A stretch of 41,222 nucleotides of DNA from Actinomycetes bacterium (GTDB taxonomy: Bacteria > Actinomycetota > Thermoleophilia > BMS3ABIN01): the NCBI GenBank assembly GCA_021785935.1, contig JAJYOG010000014.1, positions 1-41,222 on the forward strand, in the 5' to 3' direction. The notes under the pieces were generated by a model. It was given only the letters and a program-made list of their open reading frames with translations, was not told the DNA's origin and searched no databases. Both the position numbers and the translations under genes were made by a program. This document shows positions 7,831-15,890 of the stretch, in pieces; position 1 is the stretch's first letter, and every line of letters begins with the position of its first letter.

Positions 7831-9096
7831 ATGATCAAGCGGCTCCATAGTTACAGGTTGCTCCCATTTATGATCATCGCTTGGACCTTTGCCGTGACAG
7901 TGGCGCGAGCAATTCGCTTGCCGAATGACTTCGCGGAGGCGCACTGGCTCCTTGACTACCGGTTCGGCTTCATTAAACGCGGTCTGATTGGCTCCATCTG
8001 CAGTGTGGCCACATCTCTGCTCGGGATTCCAATGTCCTCCCGTGTCATCCTCATTCTGTCGGAAATCCTCTTTTGCGCTTTTTGTGCCGTGCTCTTGTTT
8101 TTGCTATTCCGGCTGCTTCGGCAATACGTCGGGGATAGTGGGACACAACTCATGGCGCTCGTCTTTGCGTCATCCCCGTTTCTGGTGATGAGCGCACACC
8201 TTTTCGGATACTTTGACGCGCTGCTCTACCTGACTGCGATAGCAGCAGCAGCCCTGGTCCTCTCGGATCGCCCCTATCCTGCGGCGTTTATCTCGGTGGT
8301 AGCCATGCTAACTCACGAAAGCTATCTGCTGATCGGCTTTCCCCTCGTATGTCTTGCAGCTTTCTTGCGACTGCGAAGCAGCGCTGAAAACAACCAGGCC
8401 AACCGGGTGAAACACATTGCCGCCCTATTTGTGCCGCTGCTGGTTTTCTTCGGCATCTTAGTATTTCAAACGTTCTTTATTGACCAGCTTGCGCTCCGGC
8501 AGCAGCTTACTGATTACCTGGGATCGTTTAACTATATCCCCACGCAATATAGCGAGGTCCCGAAGTGGCAGACGACGGGATTCTTTGAGTTTCTGGGTTA
8601 TCAGGACAACTTTGGGGGGCACATTCTCGACCCCGTCATCTTGGCTTCAGTCGGACCGTCATTTCTGGCGATCCTGTACTTCATCCATTCTTCATTTCGA
8701 GTACGAGCATTCAGATTGCTCTCCGTGGTCACGCTGGCAGTAATTGCTTGTCCATTGCTGTTACATGCTGTGGCCTTTGATACCGCCAGGATCTCAACCT
8801 ATCCAATAGGCGGAGCGTTTATTGCCGCATGGATCTTTACAAAGACGAATCAGCATCAGGCAACCGACGACCTTTTCGCACTTGTGGCGCTGCCTGCGCT
8901 TGTGCTGAATATATTTTTAACCATACACCTTATGGATTGGGAAGTTGAAAGATTTTCCAACATATGGCGCATCCTGCTGTATGCCCCCACTCTTTTGCTC
9001 GTGCTTAGCATCATTTCCCGGCGCAACGTACAAAATGTTGTAGCAGGCATCAATTTGGACGAGGTTTCCACCATCGGCGCGAAGGACGGCGAGTAA
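7831..9096 (+). CDS. Polytopic membrane protein, possible GT-C-like, function unknown
   Basis: This is a 421-residue integral membrane protein with about ten hydrophobic segments. The N-terminal signature AHWLLDYRFGFIKRGLIGSI resembles a family of uncharacterised polytopic proteins found near exopolysaccharide or envelope genes. The loop after the first membrane segment is where GT-C enzymes keep catalytic acids. I cannot assign a donor or acceptor. The tail after the last membrane segment is short and polar. The start ATG has GAGGA seven bases upstream. Codon use looks less GC-biased than the neighbouring glutamate synthase genes, which may point to separate acquisition. It is not obviously in an operon. 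Confidence 0.65.
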   Translation: MIKRLHSYRLLPFMIIAWTFAVTVARAIRLPNDFAEAHWLLDYRFGFIKRGLIGSICSVATSLLGIPMSSRVILILSEILFCAFCAVLLFLLFRLLRQYVGDSGTQLMALVFASSPFLVMSAHLFGYFDALLYLTAIAAAALVLSDRPYPAAFISVVAMLTHESYLLIGFPLVCLAAFLRLRSSAENNQANRVKHIAALFVPLLVFFGILVFQTFFIDQLALRQQLTDYLGSFNYIPTQYSEVPKWQTTGFFEFLGYQDNFGGHILDPVILASVGPSFLAILYFIHSSFRVRAFRLLSVVTLAVIACPLLLHAVAFDTARISTYPIGGAFIAAWIFTKTNQHQATDDLFALVALPALVLNIFLTIHLMDWEVERFSNIWRILLYAPTLLLVLSIISRRNVQNVVAGINLDEVSTIGAKDGE

Positions 9097-9344
9097 CGGC
9101 CGTGGGCAGGGAGAAGATCGTGAAGATACGCGAGCAACTAAACAGGGGGCGTCTCGTTTAACATTACCATGTTTGTCCTGGTTGGGATAAAATGTCCCAG
9201 CTGTAACAAGCACCTGGGTTTTATGATCTCGAACGCGGCCAGGAGGAAGTCTCGTAACATTCAGTTCTGTCCTCACAGGCATCGATCTGGATACGCCCCT
9301 CCCGGACATTCCCGGGAGCTAAACTAACAGGGGAAGGAAACAAG

Positions 9345-9626
9345 ATGGCTAAAGCAAGCGCACGTCACATCCTGGTTGATAGCGAAGCCCGCTGCCAGGA
9401 ACTAAAGGAGCAGATTGAGAACGGCGACGACTTCGCCGAGGTTGCCAGACTGTATTCGAGTTGCCCCTCGGGGAAGCGCGGTGGCGAACTCGGTGAATTC
9501 AGTCCCGGCCAGATGGTCAGGGAGTTCGACGAGGTAGTATTTAGCGGCGAACTGAACACCGTCCACGGCCCGGTCAAAACGCAGTTCGGCTATCACCTGA
9601 TCGAGATCACCCGCCGTTCGGACTGA
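9345..9626 (+). CDS. ppiC: Peptidyl-prolyl cis-trans isomerase, parvulin type (PpiC)
   Basis: This is a single-domain parvulin of 93 residues, the same length as Escherichia coli PpiC and closely matching it. Recognisable motifs are ARHILVDSEARC at the start, FAEVARLYSSCPSGKRGGELGEFSPGQMVREFDEVVF in the middle, and GPVKTQFGYHLIEI at the end. It catalyses proline isomerisation during protein folding. No signal peptide is present, so it should be cytoplasmic. A good ribosome site (GGAAGGAA) precedes the ATG. A 7-bp-arm hairpin (9299-9318, CTCCCGG/CCGGGAG) lies in the 248-base spacer upstream, which otherwise shows no gene. Confidence 0.93.
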   Translation: MAKASARHILVDSEARCQELKEQIENGDDFAEVARLYSSCPSGKRGGELGEFSPGQMVREFDEVVFSGELNTVHGPVKTQFGYHLIEITRRSD

Positions 9627-9642
9627 GAAAATCCGGGCAGAA

Positions 9643-10152
9643 CTACCAGCGATGATTACCGCCATGGTCGGCGCATGGATCGGGTGAAGTAAGCGCCCAC
9701 GAAGTACCATCTTCGCAATAGACAGTTATTACTAGTCTTGGCTTGGGTCTTGCCGCAGCGGCCGGAGCCGGCGCGCTCGCCGAAGATGATTCGTTTGCCG
9801 CATAAGCGGTGGATGCGGTCCCAACAGAAACAATTTGGGTCACCGGCGCCGTGATCACTTTCTCGGCCGCAACTACTCTTCTGAATTCCTTGCCATTTGC
9901 AAGCATGACATTGTACTGCACTTCCTTAATTCCATTTTTACCTTCCTGTTGTATCTGGGTGACACCGTAATCCAGAGAAGAGTCGTTCTGATTCTGAGTC
10001 TCAAAGCCGATCTCTTCCTGTTTGGTCTCCGATTTGGTCTCGATGGCAGGATTAGTCTGCGTGCGGGCGCCAAACTCCAGGTTCAGGCTCTCCGCCGAGG
10101 TATCTCCGACGAGGTATCTCCGACGAGGTATCTCCGACGAGACTGCAGCCAT
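9643..10152 (-). CDS. G5-domain protein with DUF3761-like tail, body of a predicted lipoprotein (signal peptide out of frame)
   Basis: The open frame encodes 169 residues. Residues about 36-112 match a G5 domain (ETKSETKQEEIGFETQ... VTQIQQEGKNGIKEVQYNVMLANGKEFRRVV ... PVTQIVSVGT), a fold found in surface proteins that bind glycans or peptidoglycan. A Ser/Ala/Pro-rich linker follows. A C-terminal CEDGTSWALTSPDPCADHGGNHRW resembles the small Cys/His-rich DUF3761 tail. The frame starts at an ATG within the sequence for a lipobox and lacks its own export signal. A separate upstream frame (10228 to 10052) encodes a perfect lipoprotein signal peptide. Three copies of a 14-bp repeat put the two parts in different frames. 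Only one or four copies would join them. Confidence 0.7.
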   Translation of the reverse strand: MAAVSSEIPRRRYLVGDTSAESLNLEFGARTQTNPAIETKSETKQEEIGFETQNQNDSSLDYGVTQIQQEGKNGIKEVQYNVMLANGKEFRRVVAAEKVITAPVTQIVSVGTASTAYAANESSSASAPAPAAAARPKPRLVITVYCEDGTSWALTSPDPCADHGGNHRW

Positions 10153-10228
10153 TCAGGAAGATAGTGGCCGCGATAGCCAAAACCAGAATGATGAACAATC
10201 GATAAATATGTGGACGTGATGAAACCAT
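10052..10228 (-). other. Detached lipoprotein signal-peptide frame of the G5 protein
   Basis: From ATG at 10228 the frame reads MVSSRPHIYRLF, then a hydrophobic stretch ending LNGC, a lipobox, then LVGDTSSEIPRRRYL and a stop at 10052. It has no product sense by itself. Its first 14-bp repeat unit would read straight into the G5 body if only one repeat (or four) were present. The ribosome site upstream is weak. Confidence 0.65.
10099..10140. repeat. 14-bp tandem repeat x3
   Basis: GGTATCTCCGACGA is present in three exact tandem copies, plus a partial degenerate copy on the left (GCCGAG). The unit is not a multiple of three, so each gain or loss shifts the reading frame. It sits just after the lipobox cysteine of the G5 lipoprotein. 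Confidence 0.97.
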
Positions 10229-10390
10229 GAATAAGAAATATGGTTAATGATGAAAATAACTATACCACGATAAAGCAGTTTGGGCTATAGGGTATCTTTG
10301 CTTGAAATTCACCTATTGCGGGCATAACCAGGTGGAACAAACGTGCCTCAAATCCCGCAGGCGCTGTGCCCGAACAAGAATGGAGGAGCT

Positions 10391-10567
10391 ATGCCCGATC
10401 AGGATCAGGATCAGAAACAGATACAAAAATTAAAGGAAGAGATTGCGGAGGTAAGAAAGACCAAGCCGATGTGCTCCGGTCATTGGGAGAACGAATTCAA
10501 ACTGATGGAACTGGAAGATGAACTGGCCGAACTGACGGCGGCTCAAAAAGAAAAGGCTGGCAAGTAA
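10391..10567 (+). CDS. Small charged coiled-coil protein, hypothetical
   Basis: This is a 58-residue highly charged protein, started at the ATG that follows GGAGGAG (10382-10388). The upstream ATG at 10343 would add 16 residues but has no ribosome site. Three GATCAG hexamers encode the DQDQDQ at the start. Most of the rest is predicted helical with heptad-like spacing (IQKLKEEIAEVRK, LMELEDELAELTA). One Cys and one His sit in the middle (MCSGHW), which may be chance. No family is recognised and no function is proposed. Confidence 0.6.
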   Translation: MPDQDQDQKQIQKLKEEIAEVRKTKPMCSGHWENEFKLMELEDELAELTAAQKEKAGK

Positions 10568-10575
10568 TCCGAAAA

Positions 10576-11358
10576 TCAGGACTGCTGACTGCGGCAAATC
10601 ATCGTCACCATGCCGTTGGTGTTCTTGTCCAGCTCGACGGTGAACCCGGCTTCAGTCAGATAATGGGCAATGGTTGCCGGCGGAAGTTTGACCTTCTCGT
10701 AGGAGTTCAGCTTCAGATCCCAGCCGTCCGTCCCCCGTTCATAAACGATGTCGGTTACAGTGACCGAAGCGGTGTGGTATTCCAGGAAGCAGGTAAAGAT
10801 CAAGTCCTCATCGTTTTTCACCGGGATAAACCGCTCGCTCCCCGACAAATCTTCAGTGAGGTCCCTGAACGACAGGATCAACAGGCCGTTTTCAACCAGT
10901 TCGCGCCGGCAGTTCTCGATCAGAGACCGGACGTCCGCCAGGCTTTTCAGGTGCGTCAGGGTATCGCCCATACAGACAATCAGCTCGGGATTCCTGCCGG
11001 CATAAGCGTCGAAGTCCAGGATGTCGGCCTCGATTGTTTCAATCCCTAAACCGCTCCCCTCACCGCCGCCGCCGGCGTTCGCACCGCCGCCACTCTCACC
11101 AATGCTACCGGCCAGCTCATCGAGCATTCGCCGGGAGAAATCGATGGCGACAACGTCAAACCCAACTTGTGCCAGGGGGATAGACTGAAATCCGGAACCG
11201 GCGCCCAGATCGATTGCGACTTTGGAAGACCGGGGCTCGATGGCATGACTCCTGAAGAAAGCAGCGTTAGCCACGATGCAGGATTCAGCTCCGCCGAAAA
11301 TCCACGAATAATATTTCGCCAAGTGGCTCTCATAATGAAATTTTGCGCCGTTGTCCAT
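10576..11358 (-). CDS. Class I SAM-dependent methyltransferase
   Basis: This is a 260-residue Rossmann-fold methyltransferase. Motif I is VAIDLGAGSGFQSIPLAQVGFDVVAIDFS (about residues 47-75), which binds S-adenosylmethionine. A Gly/Ala-rich insertion (GESGGGANAGGGGEGSG) follows before the acidic motif II (IETIEADILDF), and LIVCMGDTLTHL gives the usual motif IV position. The substrate is unknown. The Gly-rich insertion is unusual and could be a linker expanded by replication slippage. It ends 8 bases after the small coiled-coil gene and is convergent with it. Confidence 0.85.
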   Translation of the reverse strand: MDNGAKFHYESHLAKYYSWIFGGAESCIVANAAFFRSHAIEPRSSKVAIDLGAGSGFQSIPLAQVGFDVVAIDFSRRMLDELAGSIGESGGGANAGGGGEGSGLGIETIEADILDFDAYAGRNPELIVCMGDTLTHLKSLADVRSLIENCRRELVENGLLILSFRDLTEDLSGSERFIPVKNDEDLIFTCFLEYHTASVTVTDIVYERGTDGWDLKLNSYEKVKLPPATIAHYLTEAGFTVELDKNTNGMVTMICRSQQS

Positions 11359-11427
11359 GTGCGGATAATAATACTTATCTGAATTCAGCGTCCAACCCGC
11401 GATGCCGAGCTGATAAAATTATGAAAC

Positions 11428-11979
11428 ATGTATGACCCGGATGGAAGGAAGCTCGTGCAGCTGAAAATTAACGGCAAGACATTAGAGCTGACGCAGGGTG
11501 ACATCACCAGTCAGGAGACCGACGCCATAGTCAATGCCGCCAACTCCGGACTGCGCGGCGGCGCCGGCGTCGACGGCGCCATTCACCGGGCCGGCGGGCC
11601 AGAGATCATGAAGGAGAGCAGATTGCTCGGAGGCTGTTCGACCGGGTCGGCGTGCATAACCACCGCCGGGAAGCTGAAGGCGAAATACGTGATCCATGCC
11701 GTGGGTCCTGTTTGGCGCGGCGGCGAAAGCGGTGAGCCGCAACTGCTTGCCAGCGCTTACCGAAAGTCGCTCGAGATCGCACTCGAGAAGGGGCTTGGCT
11801 CGATTTCGTTTCCTTCAATCAGCACCGGCGCTTACCGCTATCCCCTTGACGATGCGGCTGCGATTGCCATCGCCACGGTCAAGAAGCATCTTGCTGGAGA
11901 AACTCCTTTAAAAAACGTGGTTTTTGTACTCTTTAACGAAGCAGCATTCAAAGCCTACCAACGCGCTCTCTCCAGTTAA
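11428..11979 (+). CDS. Macrodomain protein, O-acetyl-ADP-ribose deacetylase-like
   Basis: This is a 183-residue single macrodomain (Appr-1-p processing fold). It shows the family signature QGDITSQETDAIVNAANSGLRGGAGVDGAIHRAGG near the N-terminus. The phosphate loop is ISFPSISTGAYRYP, and YVIHAVGPVW is between them. Such proteins bind or hydrolyse ADP-ribose derivatives. Nearest in layout are the YmdB-type deacetylases. Nitrogenase can be controlled by ADP-ribosylation in some bacteria, but no DraT/DraG gene is in this window, so I do not link them. No strong ribosome site precedes the ATG. The gene is divergent from the methyltransferase. Confidence 0.9.
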   Translation: MYDPDGRKLVQLKINGKTLELTQGDITSQETDAIVNAANSGLRGGAGVDGAIHRAGGPEIMKESRLLGGCSTGSACITTAGKLKAKYVIHAVGPVWRGGESGEPQLLASAYRKSLEIALEKGLGSISFPSISTGAYRYPLDDAAAIAIATVKKHLAGETPLKNVVFVLFNEAAFKAYQRALSS

Positions 11980-12037
11980 TCCGCGAACCAGGGGCCCTTA
12001 CGGGTTTCCCTTGCCTCTTTTCTGGAAAGAAAAAAGC

Positions 12038-12727
12038 ATGCGAACTGTTTTCTCCAGACTCAGTGTAGCGATTGTGTCTTTCCTGATTCTCGCCGCTGGC
12101 GCCTCTGGCTGCGGCGATACCTCCACGCAGCAGACCACCAATGTACTGCCGGGAATCTGCGGTGACGACGTCGATTTGACCGGAACTGAATACGTCCAGA
12201 ACAGCAACTTCAAAGAGGGCACGAATAGTTGGCAGAATGTTGAAACCAGCCAGATTGGCACCGACCGGGTCCAGGCCGAAAGCGATAACTCCTGCGGCAG
12301 CATTGTTACTTTCACCCGCGAGGGCTCGAATGCGGCTACTGGTCTGACCGGCATCCAGCAACCAGTGACGCTGGAGAAATCTTTCGTCACCAGCCTCAAG
12401 CTGCAGATGGTGATGAAGATCGACTACCAGCAGTTGACAGCGGATGGCTTGCTGGGCGGAGAAACACCGGTGTTCGTTACCATCGATTACGAAAATGCGG
12501 AGGGCGATCAGTCTTCGTGGAGTCATGGATTCCTGGCTGAAGGCAGTCAGGTGAATTATCCCGGCCGCGACCAGACAATCACACCATCATTCTGGTATCA
12601 GTACAATCTGAACGATGTCTTCGGCGTCATACCGGCTGCGACACGAATTACTGCAATCACCGTCGGAGGAAACGGTCAGGACTTTCGCAGCTCACTCGCC
12701 CTTGTTTCCCTCAGAGGTAAGAGCTAG
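12038..12727 (+). CDS. Predicted lipoprotein, function unknown
   Basis: This is a 229-residue secreted protein. The chosen ATG at 12038 opens a lipoprotein signal peptide: MRTVFSRLS, a hydrophobic core, then LAAGASGC, where the Cys would be lipidated. GGAAAG lies about 10 bases upstream. The mature part begins GDTSTQQTT and contains a region (YVQNSNFKEGTNSWQNV) like carbohydrate-binding-module starts that describe N, F, W-rich beta sandwiches. It is beta-rich with four Cys in total. An upstream frame extension to 11924 overlaps the macrodomain gene and is not used. The stop codon touches a 14-bp tandem duplication. Confidence 0.75.
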   Translation: MRTVFSRLSVAIVSFLILAAGASGCGDTSTQQTTNVLPGICGDDVDLTGTEYVQNSNFKEGTNSWQNVETSQIGTDRVQAESDNSCGSIVTFTREGSNAATGLTGIQQPVTLEKSFVTSLKLQMVMKIDYQQLTADGLLGGETPVFVTIDYENAEGDQSSWSHGFLAEGSQVNYPGRDQTITPSFWYQYNLNDVFGVIPAATRITAITVGGNGQDFRSSLALVSLRGKS

Positions 12728-12755
12728 CACGGTCCCGAAGTCACGGTCCCGAAGT
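12728..12755. repeat. 14-bp tandem duplication
   Basis: CACGGTCCCGAAGT occurs twice in direct tandem, directly after the lipoprotein stop. The second copy runs into a truncated Nudix reading frame (GPEVLLVHPGG). The unit shifts frame, as in the G5 lipoprotein repeat. Confidence 0.95.
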
Positions 12756-12921
12756 GTTGCTGGTCCATCCCGGAGGACCTTACTGGACCGGCAAGGACAT
12801 GGGAGCTTGGTCAATTCCGAAGGGTGAGCACGCCGCGGCCGGTGAAGCCAGACAGAAGATACTGAAGGGTCAGGCAGGCCTCATCGACGAGTCGCGCTTA
12901 CGATTGGGCAAGAAGCCGTGA
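12754..12921 (+). pseudogene. Nudix hydrolase remnant with internal deletion
   Basis: The translation reads VLLVHPGGPYWTGKDMGAWSIPKGEHAAGE, which is the N-terminal segment of a known predicted NTP pyrophosphohydrolase (Nudix) family. It is then followed directly by ARQKILKGQAGLIDES, which resembles that family's C-terminal helix. The Nudix box and the middle domain are missing, so this looks like an in-frame internal deletion. No proper start remains, and the 14-bp duplication sits where the N-terminus should be. It does not look functional. Confidence 0.6.
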
Positions 12922-12958
12922 CCAGCCAAAAAGCCGAGAACGTGGTCATCCTCAGCGC

Positions 12959-13732
12959 TTAGATTGACCGCTGATAAGCGCGAAAAGCGCGGGTAGCCAG
13001 CACGACGCTTATAACCGCAAAGACCGCCAGGTAGCCCACGCGCGACCAAACCAGGCTTAAGTCCGCGTCCGGTTTGAGAACCTCGCGGCCCGCCGTGATT
13101 GCCCAGGTCACCGGATTGTAGCTGGTGACGCTCTGCATCCAGCTGGGCATGAGGTCCCGGGCCATGAAAACCGGTGACAGGAACGTCAGCGGCAGCAAAA
13201 TGAAGTTCACGGCACCGATCACCGACTCCTCCTTGCGCATGACCAGCGCCATACCGTTCGAAAGCGCCGCGAAGGGCGCCGCCAGCAGTATGGCGCAAAC
13301 AATTAAAAGGATGATCCCATCAATTCCTCCAGGGAAAGAAGCGCCGCGGAGCCATCCCAGAAAAATAATGATCACGGATTGAATCACGATTACGGTCGAC
13401 GATTGCACCAGCCTGCCGGCGATGATGGCGGGCCGGTTCACCGGGGAAACCAGGAAACGGTCGAGAATGCCCCGGTCGAGATCGTCGACCATGCTCATGC
13501 CGTTCCAGCCGGCGGAGAACATTGCGGTCATGATGACAACGCCGGGAGTCAGAAAGGTTATGTACGAATCAGAGCCGAAGCCGGGAAGCTGCACTACTTT
13601 CTGAAACAGTGAGCCGAACAGCAGCAGATAAACAATCGGCTGAACCAGGGTGAAAGCCACATACCACGGCTGGCGCGCCAGGTTTCGCAGCTGACGCCAG
13701 GTCATGTAGAAGGTATGGGAAATCGCCTGCAT
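12959..13732 (-). CDS. ABC-2 type transporter permease (DrrB-like)
   Basis: This is a 257-residue permease with six hydrophobic segments and the ABC-2 pattern. The N-terminal part reads TWRQLRNLARQPWYVAFTLVQPIVYLLLFGSLF and the middle VNRPAIIAGRLVQSSTVIVIQSVIIIFLGW. It is typical of daunorubicin-resistance-type exporters. It starts one base into the stop of the ATPase gene (TGATG), so the two are translationally coupled. It is likely a drug or lipid exporter, but the substrate cannot be inferred. Confidence 0.92.
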   Translation of the reverse strand: MQAISHTFYMTWRQLRNLARQPWYVAFTLVQPIVYLLLFGSLFQKVVQLPGFGSDSYITFLTPGVVIMTAMFSAGWNGMSMVDDLDRGILDRFLVSPVNRPAIIAGRLVQSSTVIVIQSVIIIFLGWLRGASFPGGIDGIILLIVCAILLAAPFAALSNGMALVMRKEESVIGAVNFILLPLTFLSPVFMARDLMPSWMQSVTSYNPVTWAITAGREVLKPDADLSLVWSRVGYLAVFAVISVVLATRAFRAYQRSI

Positions 13733-14721
13733 CAGCTCTTCCTTTTCTTGTCTTCCTGGTCAGCCTCGCTGTGCGCCCGGCTGAATGAGCGTCCCGCGTG
13801 GCGCAGGTAAACGTCGTCGAGCGATGGGCGCGCCACGGTAACCGAGCCCACGGAAATTCCCGCGGACTCGAGAGCCTGAAGAACGATGGGAACCGCTTTT
13901 GCGCCCTCATCGGCGCGCGCGTGCAGGGAACTTTCCTCCACGGAGATCTCCCTGATGTTCTCGAGGCCGGCCAGAGCAACTTCAATGCCGCTGTTATCCT
14001 GATCTGAATCCAGCTCGATATGCAGGGCGTCACCGCGAAGCTCGCTTTTGAGTTGCTCCGGAGAGCCTTCGGCGACAATTTTTCCCCGGTCGACGATCGC
14101 CAGCTTCGCGGCCAGGCGGTCCGCCTCCTCGAGATAGTGAGTAGTCAAGAGGATGGTAAGTTTCTCTTCTCCGGCAAGCCTTGAAATTTCATGCCACATG
14201 TCGACGCGCGCTTCGGGGTCGAGCCCAGTGGTCGGTTCATCCAGGAACAGCACCAGCGGTTGATGCACGAGGCCGAGGGCGATATCAAGGCGCCTGACCA
14301 TACCGCCGGAGTAGCCGTGAACCACCCGGTCCGCCGCATCCTTCAGGCTGAAACGCTCCAGCAGCTGGCTCACGCGCGTCTCCAGTTCGCTGCCTCCCAT
14401 GCCATAGAGGCGGCCCTGCAGCATCAGGTTTTCCCTGCCAGTTGCCGACCGGTCGCTGCCCGTGTTCTGGGCCACGTAGCCGATATTGCACCGGACCCGG
14501 CCCGCCTCATTAAGCACGTTAAAGCCGCCCACATGCGCTTCGCCGCGGTCAGGCCTCGAAAGCGTGGTCAGAATCTTAACGGTCGTGGACTTGCCGGCGC
14601 CGTTGGGGCCGAGCAGCCCGAAGATTGCGCCTTCCTCGACGGTGAAGCTCAGTCCGTCCAGGGCCTGCACGCCGCCTGGATAAGATTTATAAAGTTCGCT
14701 GGCGATGATCGCATCGGCCAT
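13732..14721 (-). CDS. ABC transporter ATP-binding protein (DrrA-like)
   Basis: This is a 329-residue ATPase. Walker A is GPNGAGKST (about residues 38-46), the Q-loop is in YVAQNTG, the signature is YSGGMVRR, Walker B is LVLFLDEPTTGLDP, and the switch His is in LLTTHY. The C-terminal 100 residues are the extra domain seen in DrrA-type ATPases, which couple to one ABC-2 permease. Together with the permease it would form a homodimeric exporter. The start codon is ATG, but the sequence upstream (AATGGAGTTGATGGAAA) shows GGAG and is AT-rich. Confidence 0.94.
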   Translation of the reverse strand: MADAIIASELYKSYPGGVQALDGLSFTVEEGAIFGLLGPNGAGKSTTVKILTTLSRPDRGEAHVGGFNVLNEAGRVRCNIGYVAQNTGSDRSATGRENLMLQGRLYGMGGSELETRVSQLLERFSLKDAADRVVHGYSGGMVRRLDIALGLVHQPLVLFLDEPTTGLDPEARVDMWHEISRLAGEEKLTILLTTHYLEEADRLAAKLAIVDRGKIVAEGSPEQLKSELRGDALHIELDSDQDNSGIEVALAGLENIREISVEESSLHARADEGAKAVPIVLQALESAGISVGSVTVARPSLDDVYLRHAGRSFSRAHSEADQEDKKRKS

Positions 14722-14905
14722 TTTCCATCAACTCCATTGCCACGGGGAATCACTATATTCAGATTCTCGTATGTTACTCATTTAACAATGCAGTGGGAAG
14801 TATTTGCGGTTAATTGGTCAGCCGCCCTCGTTATTAGCCAACAGCTCGCCCGTAATTGTGCCAGCTTCGTTTTGACTCCGGTGAATCGGACATAATGATG
14901 TCAAG

Positions 14906-15613
14906 ATGTCAGCGACCGCCCTCAGCAACCATTTTCAAAAATTGCGTATCCGCGCGGCTGGCACCGTCATGATCACGATCGCGGCGCCTGTCTTCCTGCT
15001 CTCGTTTCTTTTCTCCTGCGCCGGTCAGGGGGCCGTTCAGCTCGATGGCGTCGAGATCCGCGATTATCAGGGTCAGAACCTCTCCTCGGTGGCGACCGAT
15101 TTCCGTGAGAACTCAATCAAGGGCCCTCAGTATATTGACAGGGATAGCTATCGCCTCGAGATCAACGGAATGGTGGAACGGCCGGAATCGCTCACCTACG
15201 ATCAGGTTCTCAACCGCCAGCATTACTCGAAGGTATCCGAGCTTAACTGTGTGGAGGGGTGGAGCGTAAACATCTTTTGGGAGGGAGTTCTGGTCCGCGA
15301 CCTCCTGACCGAAGCCGGGGTCAAGCCCGGCGCCAATACCGTCATCCTGTATGCCGTCGACGGCTACACGACATCCTTTCCCCTCAGCTTCTTTTATGAC
15401 AGGGACATCATCATGGCCGCCAGGATGAATGATGTCACCATTCCGCCGGAGCGCGGCTTCCCCTTCCATCTGGTCGCGGAAGAAAAATGGGGCTACAAGT
15501 GGATCAAATGGATTACGAGGATCGAGCTGTCCGACAACGAGAGTTACAAGGGATACTGGGAGAAACGGGGTTACAACGATAACGGCGACCTCTCCGGACC
15601 GAAATACGATTAA
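14906..15613 (+). CDS. Sulfite-oxidase-fold molybdopterin-binding protein (YedY-like), exported
   Basis: This is a 235-residue protein with an export signal that ends in a possible lipobox (LFSC, Cys38). The mature part has the oxidoreductase molybdopterin-binding fold. It includes YRLEINGMVERPESLTYDQV, then SELNCVEGWSVNIFWEGV, where Cys115 is at the position that ligates Mo. It continues with GYTTSFPLSFF and EKWGYKWIKWITRIEL. It may reduce or oxidise a small substrate outside the membrane. It is shorter than MsrP/YedY and lacks a twin-Arg motif, so cofactor loading is uncertain. The next gene, on the opposite strand and convergent with no gap, encodes a small membrane protein with four His. 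Confidence 0.8.
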   Translation: MSATALSNHFQKLRIRAAGTVMITIAAPVFLLSFLFSCAGQGAVQLDGVEIRDYQGQNLSSVATDFRENSIKGPQYIDRDSYRLEINGMVERPESLTYDQVLNRQHYSKVSELNCVEGWSVNIFWEGVLVRDLLTEAGVKPGANTVILYAVDGYTTSFPLSFFYDRDIIMAARMNDVTIPPERGFPFHLVAEEKWGYKWIKWITRIELSDNESYKGYWEKRGYNDNGDLSGPKYD

Positions 15614-15865
15614 CTACTGATGGTCACTCTTCTTCTCTTTCATAATCAGGCCAAGATAAACATGGATGACCAGTAATATGGCAAAAGGTATATGCATGTT
15701 GTCGTGGATTCGCATGGCGTTTGCCTTACCCAGCAGACCAAGGGTCACCGGTTCGATCTGCTGCCAGTAGATGATTCCAAGGCCTGTGAGCAGGTAAACA
15801 GCCAGATAGGCCACCAGGATCCAGTGAAAGGCAAGTTTCACGACTTTGCGTGTCTGCTTTTTCAT
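15614..15865 (-). CDS. Small membrane protein, likely haem b binding (DUF4405-like)
   Basis: This is an 83-residue protein with two membrane helices. His14 lies in helix one, His54 and His58 sit in the loop and helix two, and His68 is in helix two. This His spacing suits ligation of a b-type haem across the membrane, and the arrangement resembles DUF4405/YedZ-like anchors. It may deliver electrons to the molybdopterin protein across the junction, but the genes face each other, so they are not one operon. Start ATG at 15865, preceded by GAGGAG. Confidence 0.7.
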   Translation of the reverse strand: MKKQTRKVVKLAFHWILVAYLAVYLLTGLGIIYWQQIEPVTLGLLGKANAMRIHDNMHIPFAILLVIHVYLGLIMKEKKSDHQ

Positions 15866-15890
15866 CTCCTCGTTCCTACCCGGAAAAAAA

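Noticed and set aside
11428-11979. Macrodomain as nitrogenase de-ADP-ribosylation factor
   Set aside because: No DraT or DraG nearby and no operon link; the domain class has many other roles.
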